In this document: one piece after another, positions 8,363 to 17,302 of the stretch
How the letters are laid out: each line of letters opens with the position of its first letter
How positions within the stretch are numbered: the first letter of the stretch is position 1
Assembly (NCBI GenBank): GCA_024636935.1
Contig: JAGXGC010000032.1
Coordinates: forward strand, 1 to 48,707
DNA from: Sideroxydans sp.
GTDB lineage: Bacteria; Pseudomonadota; Gammaproteobacteria; Burkholderiales; Gallionellaceae
Direction: 5' to 3'
Length of the DNA stretch: 48,707 bases
Made by a program: the position numbers and the translations under genes
Notes under the pieces: generated by a model
Seen by the model: only the letters and a program-made list of their open reading frames with translations
Told to the model about the DNA's origin: nothing
The model's database searches: none

Positions 8363-9558
8363 GCAGCCAAGCGTTACAGCCATTCGGCATCAAATCGCAG
8401 CCGGCAAACTTTAAGGCGTTACCGCCCCTCTCGCTTTACATCCATGTGCCATGGTGTGTGCGCAAATGTCCGTACTGCGACTTCAACTCGCATGAATCGC
8501 ATGGCGCGATACCGGATCAGGAGTATGTAGATGCTTTGCTGCGTGATCTGGACTCAGCGTTGCCCTTGATCTGGGGGCGCAAGGTCTATTCCATCTTCAT
8601 CGGCGGCGGCACGCCCAGTTTGTTATCGGGCGACTCACTTTCGTATCTGCTGACGCAGGTGCGTATGCGTTTGCCGTTGGCGCATGAGGCGGAAGTCACC
8701 TTGGAAGCGAATCCAGGCACAGTCGAGGCAGATAAATTCGCAGCGTTCCGCGATGCTGGAGTGAACCGACTTTCAATTGGTATCCAGAGCTTCAACAACA
8801 TACATCTGCAAGCATTAGGTCGCATCCATTCCGGCGATGAAGCAAGGCGTGCAATCGAGATAGCCCAGACTCACTTCGACAATATCAACCTCGATCTGAT
8901 GTATGCCTTGCCCAGCCAATCGCAGGAAGAGGCGATGCTTGATGTGCAAACTGCGCTGTCATTCGCCCCGCAACACCTGTCCTGTTATCACCTGACGCTG
9001 GAGCCGAACACGCTATTTGCGCATCAGCCGCCTCCATTGCCGGACGATGATGCGAGCAGCGAGATGCAGCTGGGAATCGAAACGGCAATGGCGGCGCATG
9101 GTTACGAGCACTACGAGACATCGGCATTTGCGAAGCCGGGTAAACATTCCCGCCACAATTTGAATTACTGGCAATTCGGCGATTATCTCGGTATCGGTGC
9201 GGGTGCGCACAGCAAGCTGAGTTTTCACGACAAGGTGATACGCCAAGCGCGGCATAAGCAGCCGAAGGCATATATGGATGGCGTGACGCAGGGCTTGCAG
9301 GTGCAGAGCGAACAAGTGTTGGGCAAGGACGACCTTGCTTTTGAGTTCATGATGAACGCTTTGAGGCTGAACGGCGGATTCGAAGAATTGCTGTTTCAGG
9401 AACGCACCAGCCTGCCACTGCTATTGATACGCAATGAATTGCAGACGGCGGAGCAAAAAGGATTGCTGCTGCGTGAAGCGGGGCGCATCGCGCCGACCGA
9501 GATGGGGCGGCGCTTCCTGAATGATCTGCTACAGATCTTTCTTGCGGCGGAACACTAG
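8359..9558 (+). CDS. hemW: Radical SAM heme chaperone HemW
   Basis: The 399-residue protein carries the radical SAM cluster motif C33-x3-C37-x2-C40 in [11 protein letters not shown]. Phenylalanine follows where true HemN has a fourth cysteine, which marks HemW, a heme-binding chaperone, rather than coproporphyrinogen oxidase. [17 protein letters not shown] and SIGIQSFNN follow, and a C-terminal HemN-type domain is present. HemW delivers heme to respiratory enzymes, which fits a genome with cbb3 oxidase and a separate hemN in the same window. It overlaps rdgB by 4 bp and its 3' end overlaps trmB on the other strand by 30 bp. Confidence 0.94.
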   Translation: MSSQALQPFGIKSQPANFKALPPLSLYIHVPWCVRKCPYCDFNSHESHGAIPDQEYVDALLRDLDSALPLIWGRKVYSIFIGGGTPSLLSGDSLSYLLTQVRMRLPLAHEAEVTLEANPGTVEADKFAAFRDAGVNRLSIGIQSFNNIHLQALGRIHSGDEARRAIEIAQTHFDNINLDLMYALPSQSQEEAMLDVQTALSFAPQHLSCYHLTLEPNTLFAHQPPPLPDDDASSEMQLGIETAMAAHGYEHYETSAFAKPGKHSRHNLNYWQFGDYLGIGAGAHSKLSFHDKVIRQARHKQPKAYMDGVTQGLQVQSEQVLGKDDLAFEFMMNALRLNGGFEELLFQERTSLPLLLIRNELQTAEQKGLLLREAGRIAPTEMGRRFLNDLLQIFLAAEH

Positions 9559-10224
9559 ATCCCAGACGCCGTGGCCAAGTCGTATGCCGCGTTGCTCGAA
9601 CTTGGTGAGTGGACGGTATTCGGGGCGGGGGGCGTAATCGGCGGCAGTGTTCTCTAACTGCTGTTCTGAACTGAAAACGTCCAGTATCTGTTCCGCATAC
9701 TCCTGCCAATCTGTCGCGGCATGGATATATCCACCGGGCTTGAGTTTAAGCGCCAGTTTCTCGATGAACGGCGACTGGATCAGGCGGCGCTTGTGGTGGC
9801 GTGCCTTATGCCACGGGTCGGGGAAGAAGATGTGCACGCCGTCCAATGATGCGTCGGGAATCATGTCGCGCAGCACTTCCACCGCGTCGTGCTGGATGAT
9901 GCGGATATTGTTTATCGATTGCGCATCGATCAGCTTGAGTAGGTTGCCGACGCCAGGGGTGTGCACTTCCAGCGTCAGATAATCGATATCGGGGTGCGCG
10001 GCGGCAATGGTTGCTGTGCTGTCGCCCATGCCGAATCCGATCTCAAGGATCTTTGGCGCACTGCGTCCAAAAGCATGTTCAAGATCAAGTGACCGTGCCA
10101 CATACGGGATGCCGTAGCGTGGCAACAGCGTATCGACAGCGCGCCGCTGAGCTACTGAAAGGTGGCCCTGTCGTAGGACGAAGCTTCTGATGTGACGTTG
10201 GCGAAAGTCTTCAGGCGCAGTCAT
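9529..10224 (-). CDS. trmB: tRNA (guanine-N7-)-methyltransferase
   Basis: TrmB makes m7G46 in the variable loop of tRNA using SAM. The 231-residue protein has the SAM-binding motif [16 protein letters not shown], the tRNA-binding region [18 protein letters not shown] and the conserved TDWQEYAEQ. Its start shares a base with the thiG stop (TGATG), so the genes are coupled. The last 10 codons lie antisense to the end of hemW. Confidence 0.95.
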   Translation of the reverse strand: MTAPEDFRQRHIRSFVLRQGHLSVAQRRAVDTLLPRYGIPYVARSLDLEHAFGRSAPKILEIGFGMGDSTATIAAAHPDIDYLTLEVHTPGVGNLLKLIDAQSINNIRIIQHDAVEVLRDMIPDASLDGVHIFFPDPWHKARHHKRRLIQSPFIEKLALKLKPGGYIHAATDWQEYAEQILDVFSSEQQLENTAADYAPRPEYRPLTKFEQRGIRLGHGVWDLVFRRKKDL

Positions 10225-11018
10225 CAGCTACGAGCCGAAGCGATGATGCCTGCAGTCGGCGAGCTGGGGCTGGCGCTATAGAGCTTCTTGGGCATGCGTC
10301 CGGCGAGATAGGCCTCGCGTCCAGCTTCCACGCCCTTCTTCATCGCTGAAGCCATCAATACCGGATCTTGGGCGGCAGCAATTGCCGTGTTCATCAACAC
10401 ACCGTCGCAGCCCAGCTCCATGGCGATTGCGGCATCGGAAGCTGTGCCCACGCCGGCGTCGACGATCACCGGCACTTGCACGCGGTCCATGATCAGTTGC
10501 AGGTTCCAGGGATTTAAGATGCCCATGCCTGAGCCGATCAGCGATGCCAGTGGCATGATCGCTGCGCAGCCGATATCTTCCAGTTGCTTGGCAACGATAG
10601 GGTCGTCCGAGGTGTAGACCATGACTTGGAAGCCTTCGGCGACCAGGGTCTTGGCGGCGGCAATGGTCTCGATCACATTGGGGTAGAGCGATTGCGGGTC
10701 GCCCAGCACTTCCAGCTTGACCAGCGAATGTCCGTCCAATAATTCACGCGCCAAACGCAACGTGCGCACTGCGTCATCGGCGCTATAGCAGCCGGCAGTG
10801 TTGGGCAAATAGGTGAATTTGGAGGGCGGTACTGCGTCGAGCAAATTTGGCTCGTTGGCATTCTGTCCCAAGTTGGTGCGTCGAATCGCAACGGTGACGA
10901 TCTCAGCGCCGCTGGCATCCAGTGCGGCACGAGTTTCGGTGAAATCCTTATATTTGCCTGTGCCGACCAGTAGTCGGGAAGAGTAGCTCTTGCCTGCAAT
11001 GGTTAAAGTGTCATTCAT
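10224..11018 (-). CDS. thiG: Thiazole synthase
   Basis: ThiG condenses deoxyxylulose 5-phosphate, dehydroglycine and the ThiS thiocarboxylate to form the thiazole phosphate moiety of thiamine. The 264-residue TIM-barrel protein has [13 protein letters not shown] at the start, the Schiff-base lysine region [20 protein letters not shown] and [20 protein letters not shown]. It follows thiS by 33 bp and is coupled to trmB. No TPP riboswitch motif is seen in front of thiS. Confidence 0.96.
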   Translation of the reverse strand: MNDTLTIAGKSYSSRLLVGTGKYKDFTETRAALDASGAEIVTVAIRRTNLGQNANEPNLLDAVPPSKFTYLPNTAGCYSADDAVRTLRLARELLDGHSLVKLEVLGDPQSLYPNVIETIAAAKTLVAEGFQVMVYTSDDPIVAKQLEDIGCAAIMPLASLIGSGMGILNPWNLQLIMDRVQVPVIVDAGVGTASDAAIAMELGCDGVLMNTAIAAAQDPVLMASAMKKGVEAGREAYLAGRMPKKLYSASPSSPTAGIIASARS

Positions 11019-11051
11019 ATATATATGTGTAGATACGTTCCAGAATTATGT

Positions 11052-11255
11052 TTACCCGCCGCCAACGGCGGCTACGATCTCAAGAGTGTCGCCATCCTCG
11101 AGTTGTTGAGAGGCGAACTGACTGCGAGGCACGATCTCGCCGTTCCGCTCAAGCGCGATGCGCTTGCCGGTCAGCCCCATTTCTTCGATCAATGAGGCGA
11201 TGTTGATGGCTTTTGCTAATTGTCGAGAGGCGCCGTTAATGCTGACTGTGATCAC
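11052..11255 (-). CDS. thiS: Sulfur carrier protein ThiS
   Basis: The 67-residue ubiquitin-like protein ends VAAVGGG; the terminal Gly-Gly is the site of adenylation and thiocarboxylation. ThiS then donates sulfur to ThiG. ISLIEEMG-type and ERNGEIVPRSQ segments match the family. The usual activating enzyme (ThiF) is not adjacent; the MoeB/ThiF-like protein at 24777-25529 is a candidate for that step. Confidence 0.93.
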   Translation of the reverse strand: MITVSINGASRQLAKAINIASLIEEMGLTGKRIALERNGEIVPRSQFASQQLEDGDTLEIVAAVGGG

Positions 11256-11276
11256 TTTGTTGATTGATGCCCGTGT

Positions 11277-11282
11277 TAGAAT
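11277..11282 (+). promoter_or_regulatory. Candidate -10 element for tRNA-Gly
   Basis: TAGAAT lies 21 bp before the mature tRNA 5' end, a spacing typical of tRNA promoters. TTTGTT at 11256-11261 is a possible but imperfect -35 with a 15-bp spacer. Confidence 0.4.
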
Positions 11283-11303
11283 CCGCGCCGCATTCTACAC
11301 CAT

Positions 11304-11377
11304 GCGGGTGTAGCTCAATGGTAGAGCAGAAGCTTCCCAAGCTTACGATGAGGGTTCGATTCCCTTCACCCGCTCCA
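11304..11377 (+). tRNA. tRNA-Gly (anticodon CCC)
   Basis: The acceptor arm GCGGGTG (11304-11310) pairs with CACCCGC (11367-11373), followed by T and an encoded CCA (11375-11377). The D arm GCTC/GAGC and the T arm with GTTCGATTC are intact. The anticodon loop TTCCCAA places CCC at 11336-11338, which reads GGG. The outermost anticodon-stem pair is G-A, a mismatch I believe is shared with related betaproteobacterial genes. The gene is solitary, divergent from thiS. Confidence 0.95.
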
Positions 11378-11432
11378 GTCAAACGGTGGCCTTCAACATT
11401 CAACGAAGACAGCGCGAATCAAAAGGTCTTTT

Positions 11433-11446
11433 TTGACTTATATCAA
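11433..11446 (+). promoter_or_regulatory. FNR box upstream of ccoN
   Basis: TTGACTTATATCAA matches the FNR consensus TTGAT-N4-ATCAA at 9 of 10 defined positions. Its centre is 41.5 bp from a start site predicted at 11481, and TAGTAT sits exactly at -12 to -7 (11469-11474). This is the class II activation geometry, so FNR should switch on ccoNOQP when oxygen falls. Confidence 0.85.
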
Positions 11447-11468
11447 ATCGCAAAGCGCCCGAATTCCA

Positions 11469-11474
11469 TAGTAT
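11469..11474 (+). promoter_or_regulatory. -10 element of the ccoNOQP promoter
   Basis: TAGTAT is positioned 22 bp after the FNR box, as expected for an FNR-dependent class II promoter. The predicted leader to the ccoN GTG is close to 200 nt and holds no other gene. Confidence 0.55.
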
Positions 11475-11677
11475 CCGGTCCTCTTTTGAGGCGCCTCATC
11501 CCGACAAGTTTAGTGGGGTATAGCGTGTATGGAACTACTTTAGGCTTTACTTGTCGCGCGCGCACTGCGACAATTTGCCGCGCTGTAGGTTTGTAACAAA
11601 GGGTGCGTCTGGCACACAAGAACATTTGGGTGCTCGGCGCATTGGTTTTTTAATTTAGCTCTGGGGAGGAGACTACT

Positions 11678-13111
11678 GTGGAAGCTAATCAAGCGACACC
11701 AGTAAAGTACGATATGGAGGTTGTGCGTTGGTTCACCATCGCTGCCGCCATTTATGCATGTGTAGGTACGCTCATCGGTGTGTACGTCGCATCGGAGCTG
11801 GCTTGGCCGTTCCTGAACTTTGACATGGAATGGATCACCTTCGGCCGCCTTCGTCCGCTGCATACCAACGCTGTGATCTTCGCGTTCGGTGGCTGTGCAC
11901 TGATGGCAACGGGCTTTTATATCGTGCAACGCACTGGTGCTACCAAGTTGTGGAGCAACGGTCTGGCATGGGCAACCTTCGTCGGTTGGAACCTGATCAT
12001 CGTTTCCGCAGTGATCACTCTGCCGCTGGGCTGGACTTCCGGTAAGGAATACGCCGAGCTGGAGTGGCCGATCGATATTGCGATCGCAATCGTTTGGCTG
12101 ATGTACGGTTTCAACTACATCATGACCATCGGCATCCGCAAGACATCGCACATCTATGTGTCGAACTGGTTCACCATGGGCATGATCGTGATGATCACGT
12201 ATCTGCACGTGGTTAACAGCATGGCGATCCCTGTCAGTATGACTAACTCCTTCTCCATCTATTCTGGCGTTCAAGATGCCATGATTCAATGGTGGTGGGG
12301 TCACAATGCGGTTGGTTTCTACCTGACTGGTGGTTTCTTGGCGATCATGTACTACTTCGTTCCGAAGCAGGCTGGTCGTCCAGTGTTCTCCTATCGTCTC
12401 TCTGTGTTGCACTTCTGGGCGCTGACATTCGGCTACGTTTGGCTGGGTGCTCACCACCTGCAATACACAGCATTGCCTGACTGGACCGGCTCCCTGGGCG
12501 CCGCTGTTTCACTGGCGATGATCATCCCGTCTTGGGGTGGTGCGATGAACGGTATGATGACTTTGTCTGGCGCATGGGATCGTCTGCGTGACGACTACAT
12601 CCTGCGCTTCCTCGTTGTGGCTCTGGCGTTCTACGCGATGTCCACTTTCGAAGGTCCTGTGATGTCCATCAAGACCGTTAACGCTCTGTCTCACTACACA
12701 GACTGGACAGTTGGTCACGTTCACTCTGGTGCTCTGGGCTGGATGGCGATGGTTGCCTACGGCGCGATGTACCACATGATCAAAAAGCTGTGGGGCGTTG
12801 AGAAGATGTACTCCGAAGGTCTGGTGAACGTTCACTTCTGGTTGGCTACTATCGGTACCGTTGTCTACGTCGTAGCGATGTGGGTCTCCGGCATCATGCA
12901 GGGTCTGATGTGGCGTGACTATGATGAGTACGGCACTCTGACCTATACCTTCGTTGAATCGGTTTCCGCTATGCATCCGTATTACGCGATGCGTGCGATC
13001 GGCGGCCTGATCTTCAATATCGGTACCTGGATCGCCCTGTACAACATCGTGATGACTGTGCGCACTGCAAGTGCCGCGCGCGGTGCCAGCGCTGTTCCGG
13101 CTAATGCATAA
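11678..13111 (+). CDS. ccoN: cbb3-type cytochrome c oxidase subunit I
   Basis: CcoN is the heme b and heme b3/CuB catalytic subunit of the high-affinity proton-pumping oxidase in the inner membrane. The 477-residue multi-helix protein shows family segments: [34 protein letters not shown] (metal-site histidine and the cross-linked tyrosine region), [17 protein letters not shown] and [18 protein letters not shown]. The start is GTG, chosen because GGGGAGGA lies 6-7 bases upstream. It heads ccoNOQP, and expression should be FNR dependent through the box at 11433. Confidence 0.97.
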   Translation: MEANQATPVKYDMEVVRWFTIAAAIYACVGTLIGVYVASELAWPFLNFDMEWITFGRLRPLHTNAVIFAFGGCALMATGFYIVQRTGATKLWSNGLAWATFVGWNLIIVSAVITLPLGWTSGKEYAELEWPIDIAIAIVWLMYGFNYIMTIGIRKTSHIYVSNWFTMGMIVMITYLHVVNSMAIPVSMTNSFSIYSGVQDAMIQWWWGHNAVGFYLTGGFLAIMYYFVPKQAGRPVFSYRLSVLHFWALTFGYVWLGAHHLQYTALPDWTGSLGAAVSLAMIIPSWGGAMNGMMTLSGAWDRLRDDYILRFLVVALAFYAMSTFEGPVMSIKTVNALSHYTDWTVGHVHSGALGWMAMVAYGAMYHMIKKLWGVEKMYSEGLVNVHFWLATIGTVVYVVAMWVSGIMQGLMWRDYDEYGTLTYTFVESVSAMHPYYAMRAIGGLIFNIGTWIALYNIVMTVRTASAARGASAVPANA

Positions 13112-13125
13112 GGGGAGTGAATAAT

Positions 13126-13923
13126 ATGTCTGATCACGACAAAATCTATTCAACAAAACTTCAGGATAAAACAGAGCGCAGTACGCTCCTGATGTTCGTG
13201 TTGACCGCAATCGCCGTGGCTATCGGCGGTATCGTGGAAATCGTGCCGTTGTTCTATCTGCCGAACACGGCGATGTGCCAGAACGATCCAACCTGTAACA
13301 ACACACAGCACAAGGATCTGAACGGTAATGTAATCCCGATGGATAAGATCATCTGGAATCCAGCTACTTCAGCGCACAAGACGCTGGATGACTGGCAGCC
13401 TGGTGATGGCGTTCGTCCTTACAAGGCTCTGGAATTGGCTGGTCGTAACGTTTACATCCGTGAAGGTTGCTTCCTGTGTCACTCTCAGATGATTCGTCCC
13501 TTCCGCGATGAAAAAGACCGCTACGGCCATTACTCTATCGCTGAGGAATCCATGTACGATCACACTTATCAGTGGGGCTCCAAGCGTACTGGTCCTGATC
13601 TGGCTCGTTTGGCAGGTAAGTACTCTGATGAGTGGCATCGTCGCCATCTGATGTATCCGCGTGATGTGGTTCCAGAGTCTGTGATGCCTAACTACTTCTG
13701 GTTGAATGACAAGAAGGTGGACATTCCTGAGACAGTGGAAACCATGAAGGTTCTGACCATCATGCCGTTCAACCCAGTGCCGAAGACCATCTACACCGAT
13801 GAATACATCGCTGGTGCAGCTTCTGAGCTGGAAGGCAAGACTGATCTGGAAGCGTTGATCGCTTACCTGCAGAGCCTGGGCAATCACGTTAAGTTCGAAG
13901 AAGGTGTGAACTATCGTGATTAA
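13126..13923 (+). CDS. ccoO: cbb3-type cytochrome c oxidase subunit II (monoheme c)
   Basis: CcoO is a membrane-anchored cytochrome c that passes electrons to CcoN. An N-terminal helix (about residues 22-46) anchors it, and heme is bound at C115-x2-C118-H in REGCFLCHSQMIRPF. The conserved GPDLARLAGKYSDEWH and MPNYFWL (a methionine ligand candidate) follow. The ATG at 13126 is preferred over the frame-opening GTG at 13117 because GGGGAG lies 8 bases ahead of it. The gene begins 14 bp after ccoN. Confidence 0.96.
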   Translation: MSDHDKIYSTKLQDKTERSTLLMFVLTAIAVAIGGIVEIVPLFYLPNTAMCQNDPTCNNTQHKDLNGNVIPMDKIIWNPATSAHKTLDDWQPGDGVRPYKALELAGRNVYIREGCFLCHSQMIRPFRDEKDRYGHYSIAEESMYDHTYQWGSKRTGPDLARLAGKYSDEWHRRHLMYPRDVVPESVMPNYFWLNDKKVDIPETVETMKVLTIMPFNPVPKTIYTDEYIAGAASELEGKTDLEALIAYLQSLGNHVKFEEGVNYRD

Positions 13924-13942
13924 ACTGTTGGAGCACCTTGGC

Positions 13943-14125
13943 ATGGATGTGCAGACCATGACGACTAATGACTGGCTGGGGGTGTTCTTTGCCTTGGTCG
14001 CTGCGATCGGCATGGTGGTGACATACTTCATGGTGTTCCGACCGTCCAACAAGCAAAATTTCGAAGCCCAGAGCCGGATGGCTCTGGACGACGAGGACCC
14101 TATCAAACTGGGAGAAAAAAGATGA
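13943..14125 (+). CDS. ccoQ: CcoQ-like small subunit of cbb3 oxidase
   Basis: The gene sits in the ccoQ position between ccoO and ccoP. The predicted 60-residue protein has one membrane helix (GVFFALVAAIGMVVTYFMVF) and a charged tail ending LGEKR. CcoQ stabilises the oxidase complex in other bacteria. I prefer ATG 13943, which has GGAG 9 bases upstream; a GTG at 13916 overlapping ccoO is the alternative. The stop overlaps the ccoP start in ATGA. Confidence 0.85.
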   Translation: MDVQTMTTNDWLGVFFALVAAIGMVVTYFMVFRPSNKQNFEAQSRMALDDEDPIKLGEKR

Positions 14126-14985
14126 GTGACAAACACGATGCAAGCAGCGTGCCAACAACAGGGCACGTCTGGGATGATGATTTGGGCGACTATATCAATC
14201 AGCCGCCAAAATGGTGGATGCTTGGCCTGACAGTCAGCGCGATTTGGTGTGTGGTGTACTGGCTGTACTACCCTGCATTCCCGATCTCTAACGCTGGATA
14301 CTTCACCAAAGGGCTGGGTGGTTGGACTGCGATTGGTGAGATGGAAGCAGACAAGAGCGTTGTGGACGAAGTGCGCGGCAAGTGGGAATCCAAGCTAAAA
14401 GATTTGACGCCAGCAGCAATATTGGCGGACGAGGATTTGGCTAAATATTCACTCGCATCCGGCAAGGTGTTGTTCGGTGACAACTGCGCAGCTTGCCACG
14501 GCACCAACGGAGTTGGTACGCATGACAAGCAAGGCCTGTTCGCGCCGATCCTGACTGACGATGACTGGCTGTATGGCGGCAGTATTGATGCCATTCACGA
14601 AACCATCCAGGGCGGACGTCAAGGCATGATGATGGCTCACGCTGACATGCTGTCTGAAGCAGAGATCGACACACTGGCGAATGCAGTTGCTGCTGGTAAG
14701 CCGACCTCCACTCCGCTGTTCGCTGAAAAAGGCTGCACAGCCTGTCACGGCGAAGACGGTAAGGGCATGCAGGCCATGGGCTCTGCAAACCTGACTGACA
14801 GCGTATGGCGCTTTGATAGTTCTGTTGAAGGTATCAAGTACACCATCAAAAATGGTGTGAATGCTGGAACACCTGAGACACGTGTGGCTGTGATGCCAGC
14901 GTTCCAAGGCGGCAAGCTGTCAGATGCAGAGATTAAGAAGTTGGCTGTTTACGTCTATAAGTTCGGCGGCGGTCAGGCCAACTAA
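14122..14985 (+). CDS. ccoP: cbb3-type cytochrome c oxidase subunit III (diheme c)
   Basis: CcoP is the diheme entry point for electrons into cbb3 oxidase. The 287-residue protein has the conserved N-terminal GHVWDDDLGDYINQPPKWWM, a membrane helix, and two c-type heme motifs, CAACH at 122-126 and CTACH at 205-209, each in a cytochrome c domain with a downstream methionine-containing segment (GMMMAHADML, VMPAFQGG). It is coupled to ccoQ by a 4-bp overlap. Confidence 0.96.
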   Translation: MSDKHDASSVPTTGHVWDDDLGDYINQPPKWWMLGLTVSAIWCVVYWLYYPAFPISNAGYFTKGLGGWTAIGEMEADKSVVDEVRGKWESKLKDLTPAAILADEDLAKYSLASGKVLFGDNCAACHGTNGVGTHDKQGLFAPILTDDDWLYGGSIDAIHETIQGGRQGMMMAHADMLSEAEIDTLANAVAAGKPTSTPLFAEKGCTACHGEDGKGMQAMGSANLTDSVWRFDSSVEGIKYTIKNGVNAGTPETRVAVMPAFQGGKLSDAEIKKLAVYVYKFGGGQAN

Positions 14986-14997
14986 GGCTGTATCTAT

Positions 14998-15020
14998 CTG
15001 CGCGGAGTTTCTCCGTGCAG
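14998..15020 (+). other. Intercistronic hairpin between ccoP and the 42-codon ORF
   Basis: CTGCGCGGAG pairs with CTCCGTGCAG across a TTT loop, giving a 10-bp stem with one G-T pair. It starts 13 bases after the ccoP stop and has no T-run, so it looks like an mRNA processing or stability element rather than a terminator. Confidence 0.55.
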
Positions 15021-15045
15021 ACCTTTACCAAAAGGAGAGAAAGAA

Positions 15046-15174
15046 ATGAATCAGGATATGGTTTTTTGGGGTGTGATCATTGCACTGGTAGGTTCCATTA
15101 TTGTTCCGTTATGGCTGTTCTATAAAGCCTATAGCAACGCAGTCAAAGCTGCAGATGAGAAAAAGAAGCAATAA
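15046..15174 (+). CDS. 42-residue single-helix membrane protein after ccoP
   Basis: AAAGGAGAG lies 7 bases before an ATG that opens a 42-codon frame ending TAA at 15172-15174. The product starts MNQDMVFWGVIIALVG, has one clear membrane helix to about residue 26 and a lysine-rich tail (ADEKKKQ). It lies within the ccoNOQP transcript, ahead of a strong terminator. Small helices such as CcoM are known as extra cbb3 subunits in Pseudomonas stutzeri; a similar role here is inference, since I cannot show homology. Too short for many gene finders. Confidence 0.7.
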   Translation: MNQDMVFWGVIIALVGSIIVPLWLFYKAYSNAVKAADEKKKQ

Positions 15175-15189
15175 GTAGTGGCTTCATGC

Positions 15190-15222
15190 AAAAAGGAGGA
15201 GAGCGTGCTCTCCTCCTTTTTC
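15190..15222 (+). terminator. Strong rho-independent terminator of the ccoNOQP operon
   Basis: AAAAAGGAGGAGAGC and GCTCTCCTCCTTTTT form a 15-bp perfect stem with a minimal loop, and the 3' arm runs straight into a T-tract. It closes the transcript just after the 42-codon ORF and separates it from ccoG. Confidence 0.9.
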
Positions 15223-15334
15223 TTTTGTATGAAAAATCACTGAACCTCATGGGCTAAAGCAGTAAAATCAAACGCGACGCAAACAAATGTCTCGGTTGTT
15301 GTTCCGGCGACATAATGCGCATTCAGGAGGCGGT

Positions 15335-16765
15335 ATGAATCAGGAAGTCGGCAAAAAAGAGCCGGGTGAAGTCACCACGCTTTATAACGAGTTTGAAACT
15401 TGGACAGTCAACACTGGCGGGCAGACCATCCATGCCAAGCGCATGCCAGGATTTTTCAGGACTTTCAAAGATAGAGCGCAGTTGGCGCTGTGGTTGCCTT
15501 TCTTCTTGCTTCCCTATCTGCGCTGGAATGACAAGCAAGCCATTCTGTTCGATATCGACCATAACCAGTTCCGTTTCTTTAATCTGACTGTACTGCCGCA
15601 AGACATCTGGATGCTGTCATTGGTCTTATTGGTTGCTGCGATGACACTGTTTGCGGTGACCTCCGTCGCATCGAGGGTCTGGTGCGGCTATTTTTGCTTC
15701 CAGACTGCATGGACTGACTGGTACACATGGCTGGAAGACAAAATTGAGGGCAATCCAACGGCGCGACGCAAACTTGATGCGGCACCCTGGACTCTCGATA
15801 AGATTAAGAAGAAGGTCATCAAGCATTTTTTGTGGATATTGATTGCGTTACTGACGGGTATTAGTTTCTCGATATGGTTCGTGGATGCCTTCGAGTACTG
15901 GAACAAACTGCTGCATTTCCAATTGCCGCTGGTGGGTTGGGTGACATTGATTATGTTCTTGTTTGGCACCTATATATTGGCTGGATTTTTGCGGGAGCAG
16001 ACTTGTTTCTGGCTATGCCCCTATGCGCGTATCCAAGGTGTCATGACGGACAAGCAGACTATCCTGCCGACCTATGACCACACGCGCGGCGAGCCTCGCG
16101 GCAAGATCCGACGCGGAGGGCAAGCCGTTGCGCCGCAGGGTGATTGCATCGACTGCTTCCAGTGCGTACAAGTGTGCCCGACCGGTGTGGATATTCGAAA
16201 CGGCCAGCAATTGGGTTGTATAACCTGTGGCCTTTGCATTGATGCTTGCGATGTTGTGATGGACAAAATCGACAAGCCGCGTGGATTGATTCGCTATGCT
16301 TCGCTGGATGAGCTAGAAGGACAGTCAGCCAAAAAGTTGTACCAGCATCCTCGCACCTTGGTATATCTCAGTATTATTCTGCTCGCAATGTCGGGAATAG
16401 TCTGGGGCTTGACTCACATGGGCTCCATGACGCTTAAGATTGTGCATGAGCGACAGCCACTTTTTGTGCAGATGAGCGATGGTTCCATTCAGAATAAATT
16501 CGACTTTAAAGTGTTGAACAAGACTGATAAGAATTTCCGAGTAAAGGTAACCGCTGAGGGTGGGGTAAAGGGTCAAGTAATCATTGGTGCAGAAAACAAC
16601 CCAATGACTAATCACGGACGGGGTACTTCCTTTACTATTTTTGTCAAAGCGCCATCAGCAAATATCTTAAAAGATGTTGTGCCGATCCAGTTCCGGGTTG
16701 AGAACGTAGATGATCCCAATGTATTTGCTGAATACACTAGCAAGTTTTATGGCCCAGTTAAATAA
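15335..16765 (+). CDS. ccoG: Cytochrome c oxidase accessory protein CcoG (FixG/RdxA)
   Basis: CcoG is an inner-membrane iron-sulfur protein needed for cbb3 assembly; it has been shown to reduce copper for delivery to the oxidase. The 476-residue protein has several membrane helices, a polyferredoxin segment with two 4Fe-4S cysteine sets (CIDCFQCVQVCPTGVDIR and CITCGLCIDACDVV) and a C-terminal Ig-like periplasmic domain. ATG 15335 is chosen because AGGAGG lies 4 bases ahead; the frame opens 48 bp earlier without a binding site. ccoH follows after 12 bp. Confidence 0.95.
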   Translation: MNQEVGKKEPGEVTTLYNEFETWTVNTGGQTIHAKRMPGFFRTFKDRAQLALWLPFFLLPYLRWNDKQAILFDIDHNQFRFFNLTVLPQDIWMLSLVLLVAAMTLFAVTSVASRVWCGYFCFQTAWTDWYTWLEDKIEGNPTARRKLDAAPWTLDKIKKKVIKHFLWILIALLTGISFSIWFVDAFEYWNKLLHFQLPLVGWVTLIMFLFGTYILAGFLREQTCFWLCPYARIQGVMTDKQTILPTYDHTRGEPRGKIRRGGQAVAPQGDCIDCFQCVQVCPTGVDIRNGQQLGCITCGLCIDACDVVMDKIDKPRGLIRYASLDELEGQSAKKLYQHPRTLVYLSIILLAMSGIVWGLTHMGSMTLKIVHERQPLFVQMSDGSIQNKFDFKVLNKTDKNFRVKVTAEGGVKGQVIIGAENNPMTNHGRGTSFTIFVKAPSANILKDVVPIQFRVENVDDPNVFAEYTSKFYGPVK

Positions 16766-16777
16766 GGGAGTGGATTG

Positions 16778-17290
16778 ATGATTTCACAAGATCACAAGTC
16801 TGGACTGCGTAATCCTTGGTTGTTGGGCATGCTGTTGCTCATCGTGGTGGTGCTCGCAGTAAATGCTACATTTATCTGGTATGCCACGCATAACCAATCT
16901 TCGCTGATAGATCGCGAATACAAAACTAAGGATCGCAAATCCAATACGCAACTCCTGAGTGAATTAGGTCGGCAGCAAGCATTGGGGTGGGAGACTTCAA
17001 TTAATAAGCCTAAAGTCTTGATACAAGGTCAACCAACCATGTACGAGATTGTCGTGAAGGATAAGGAAGGCAAGCCTGTGAGCGGCGAGATGGAGGTGGA
17101 AGCCTATCGCGCTGCGGACGCCAGCAAGGATTTCATCACCGTATTTAAAGAAGTATCAGCCGGAAGCTATCAGGGATATATAAGTTTCCCCTTGAAGGGC
17201 TACTGGGAATTGCATATACACCTCAAGCAGGGTGAGAACGAGGTTACTGTAGATACGCAACGCTTCAAGGTGGCTGAGGCAGTCCATTGA
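16778..17290 (+). CDS. ccoH: cbb3 oxidase assembly protein FixH/CcoH
   Basis: The 170-residue protein has one N-terminal membrane helix (LLGMLLLIVVVLAVNATFIW) and a periplasmic FixH domain with GYWELHIHLKQGENEV near the end. CcoH is required for stable cbb3 assembly. ATG 16778 has GGGAG upstream; the frame opens one TTG codon earlier. It lies between ccoG and ccoI in the standard ccoGHIS order. Confidence 0.92.
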   Translation: MISQDHKSGLRNPWLLGMLLLIVVVLAVNATFIWYATHNQSSLIDREYKTKDRKSNTQLLSELGRQQALGWETSINKPKVLIQGQPTMYEIVVKDKEGKPVSGEMEVEAYRAADASKDFITVFKEVSAGSYQGYISFPLKGYWELHIHLKQGENEVTVDTQRFKVAEAVH

Positions 17291-17302
17291 CATCGCAAAG
17301 CA

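Noticed and set aside
11256..11303. Possible TPP riboswitch ahead of thiS
   Set aside because: Too short, and the conserved thi-box elements are absent; the space is taken by the tRNA promoter.
11540..12463. Long minus-strand frame of 307 codons opposite ccoN
   Set aside because: His/Gln/Asp-rich translation typical of the antisense of a membrane-protein gene with biased third positions; ccoN is certain on the plus strand.
15223..15334. FNR box for ccoG
   Set aside because: No TTGAT-N4-ATCAA-like sequence between the terminator and the ccoG start.
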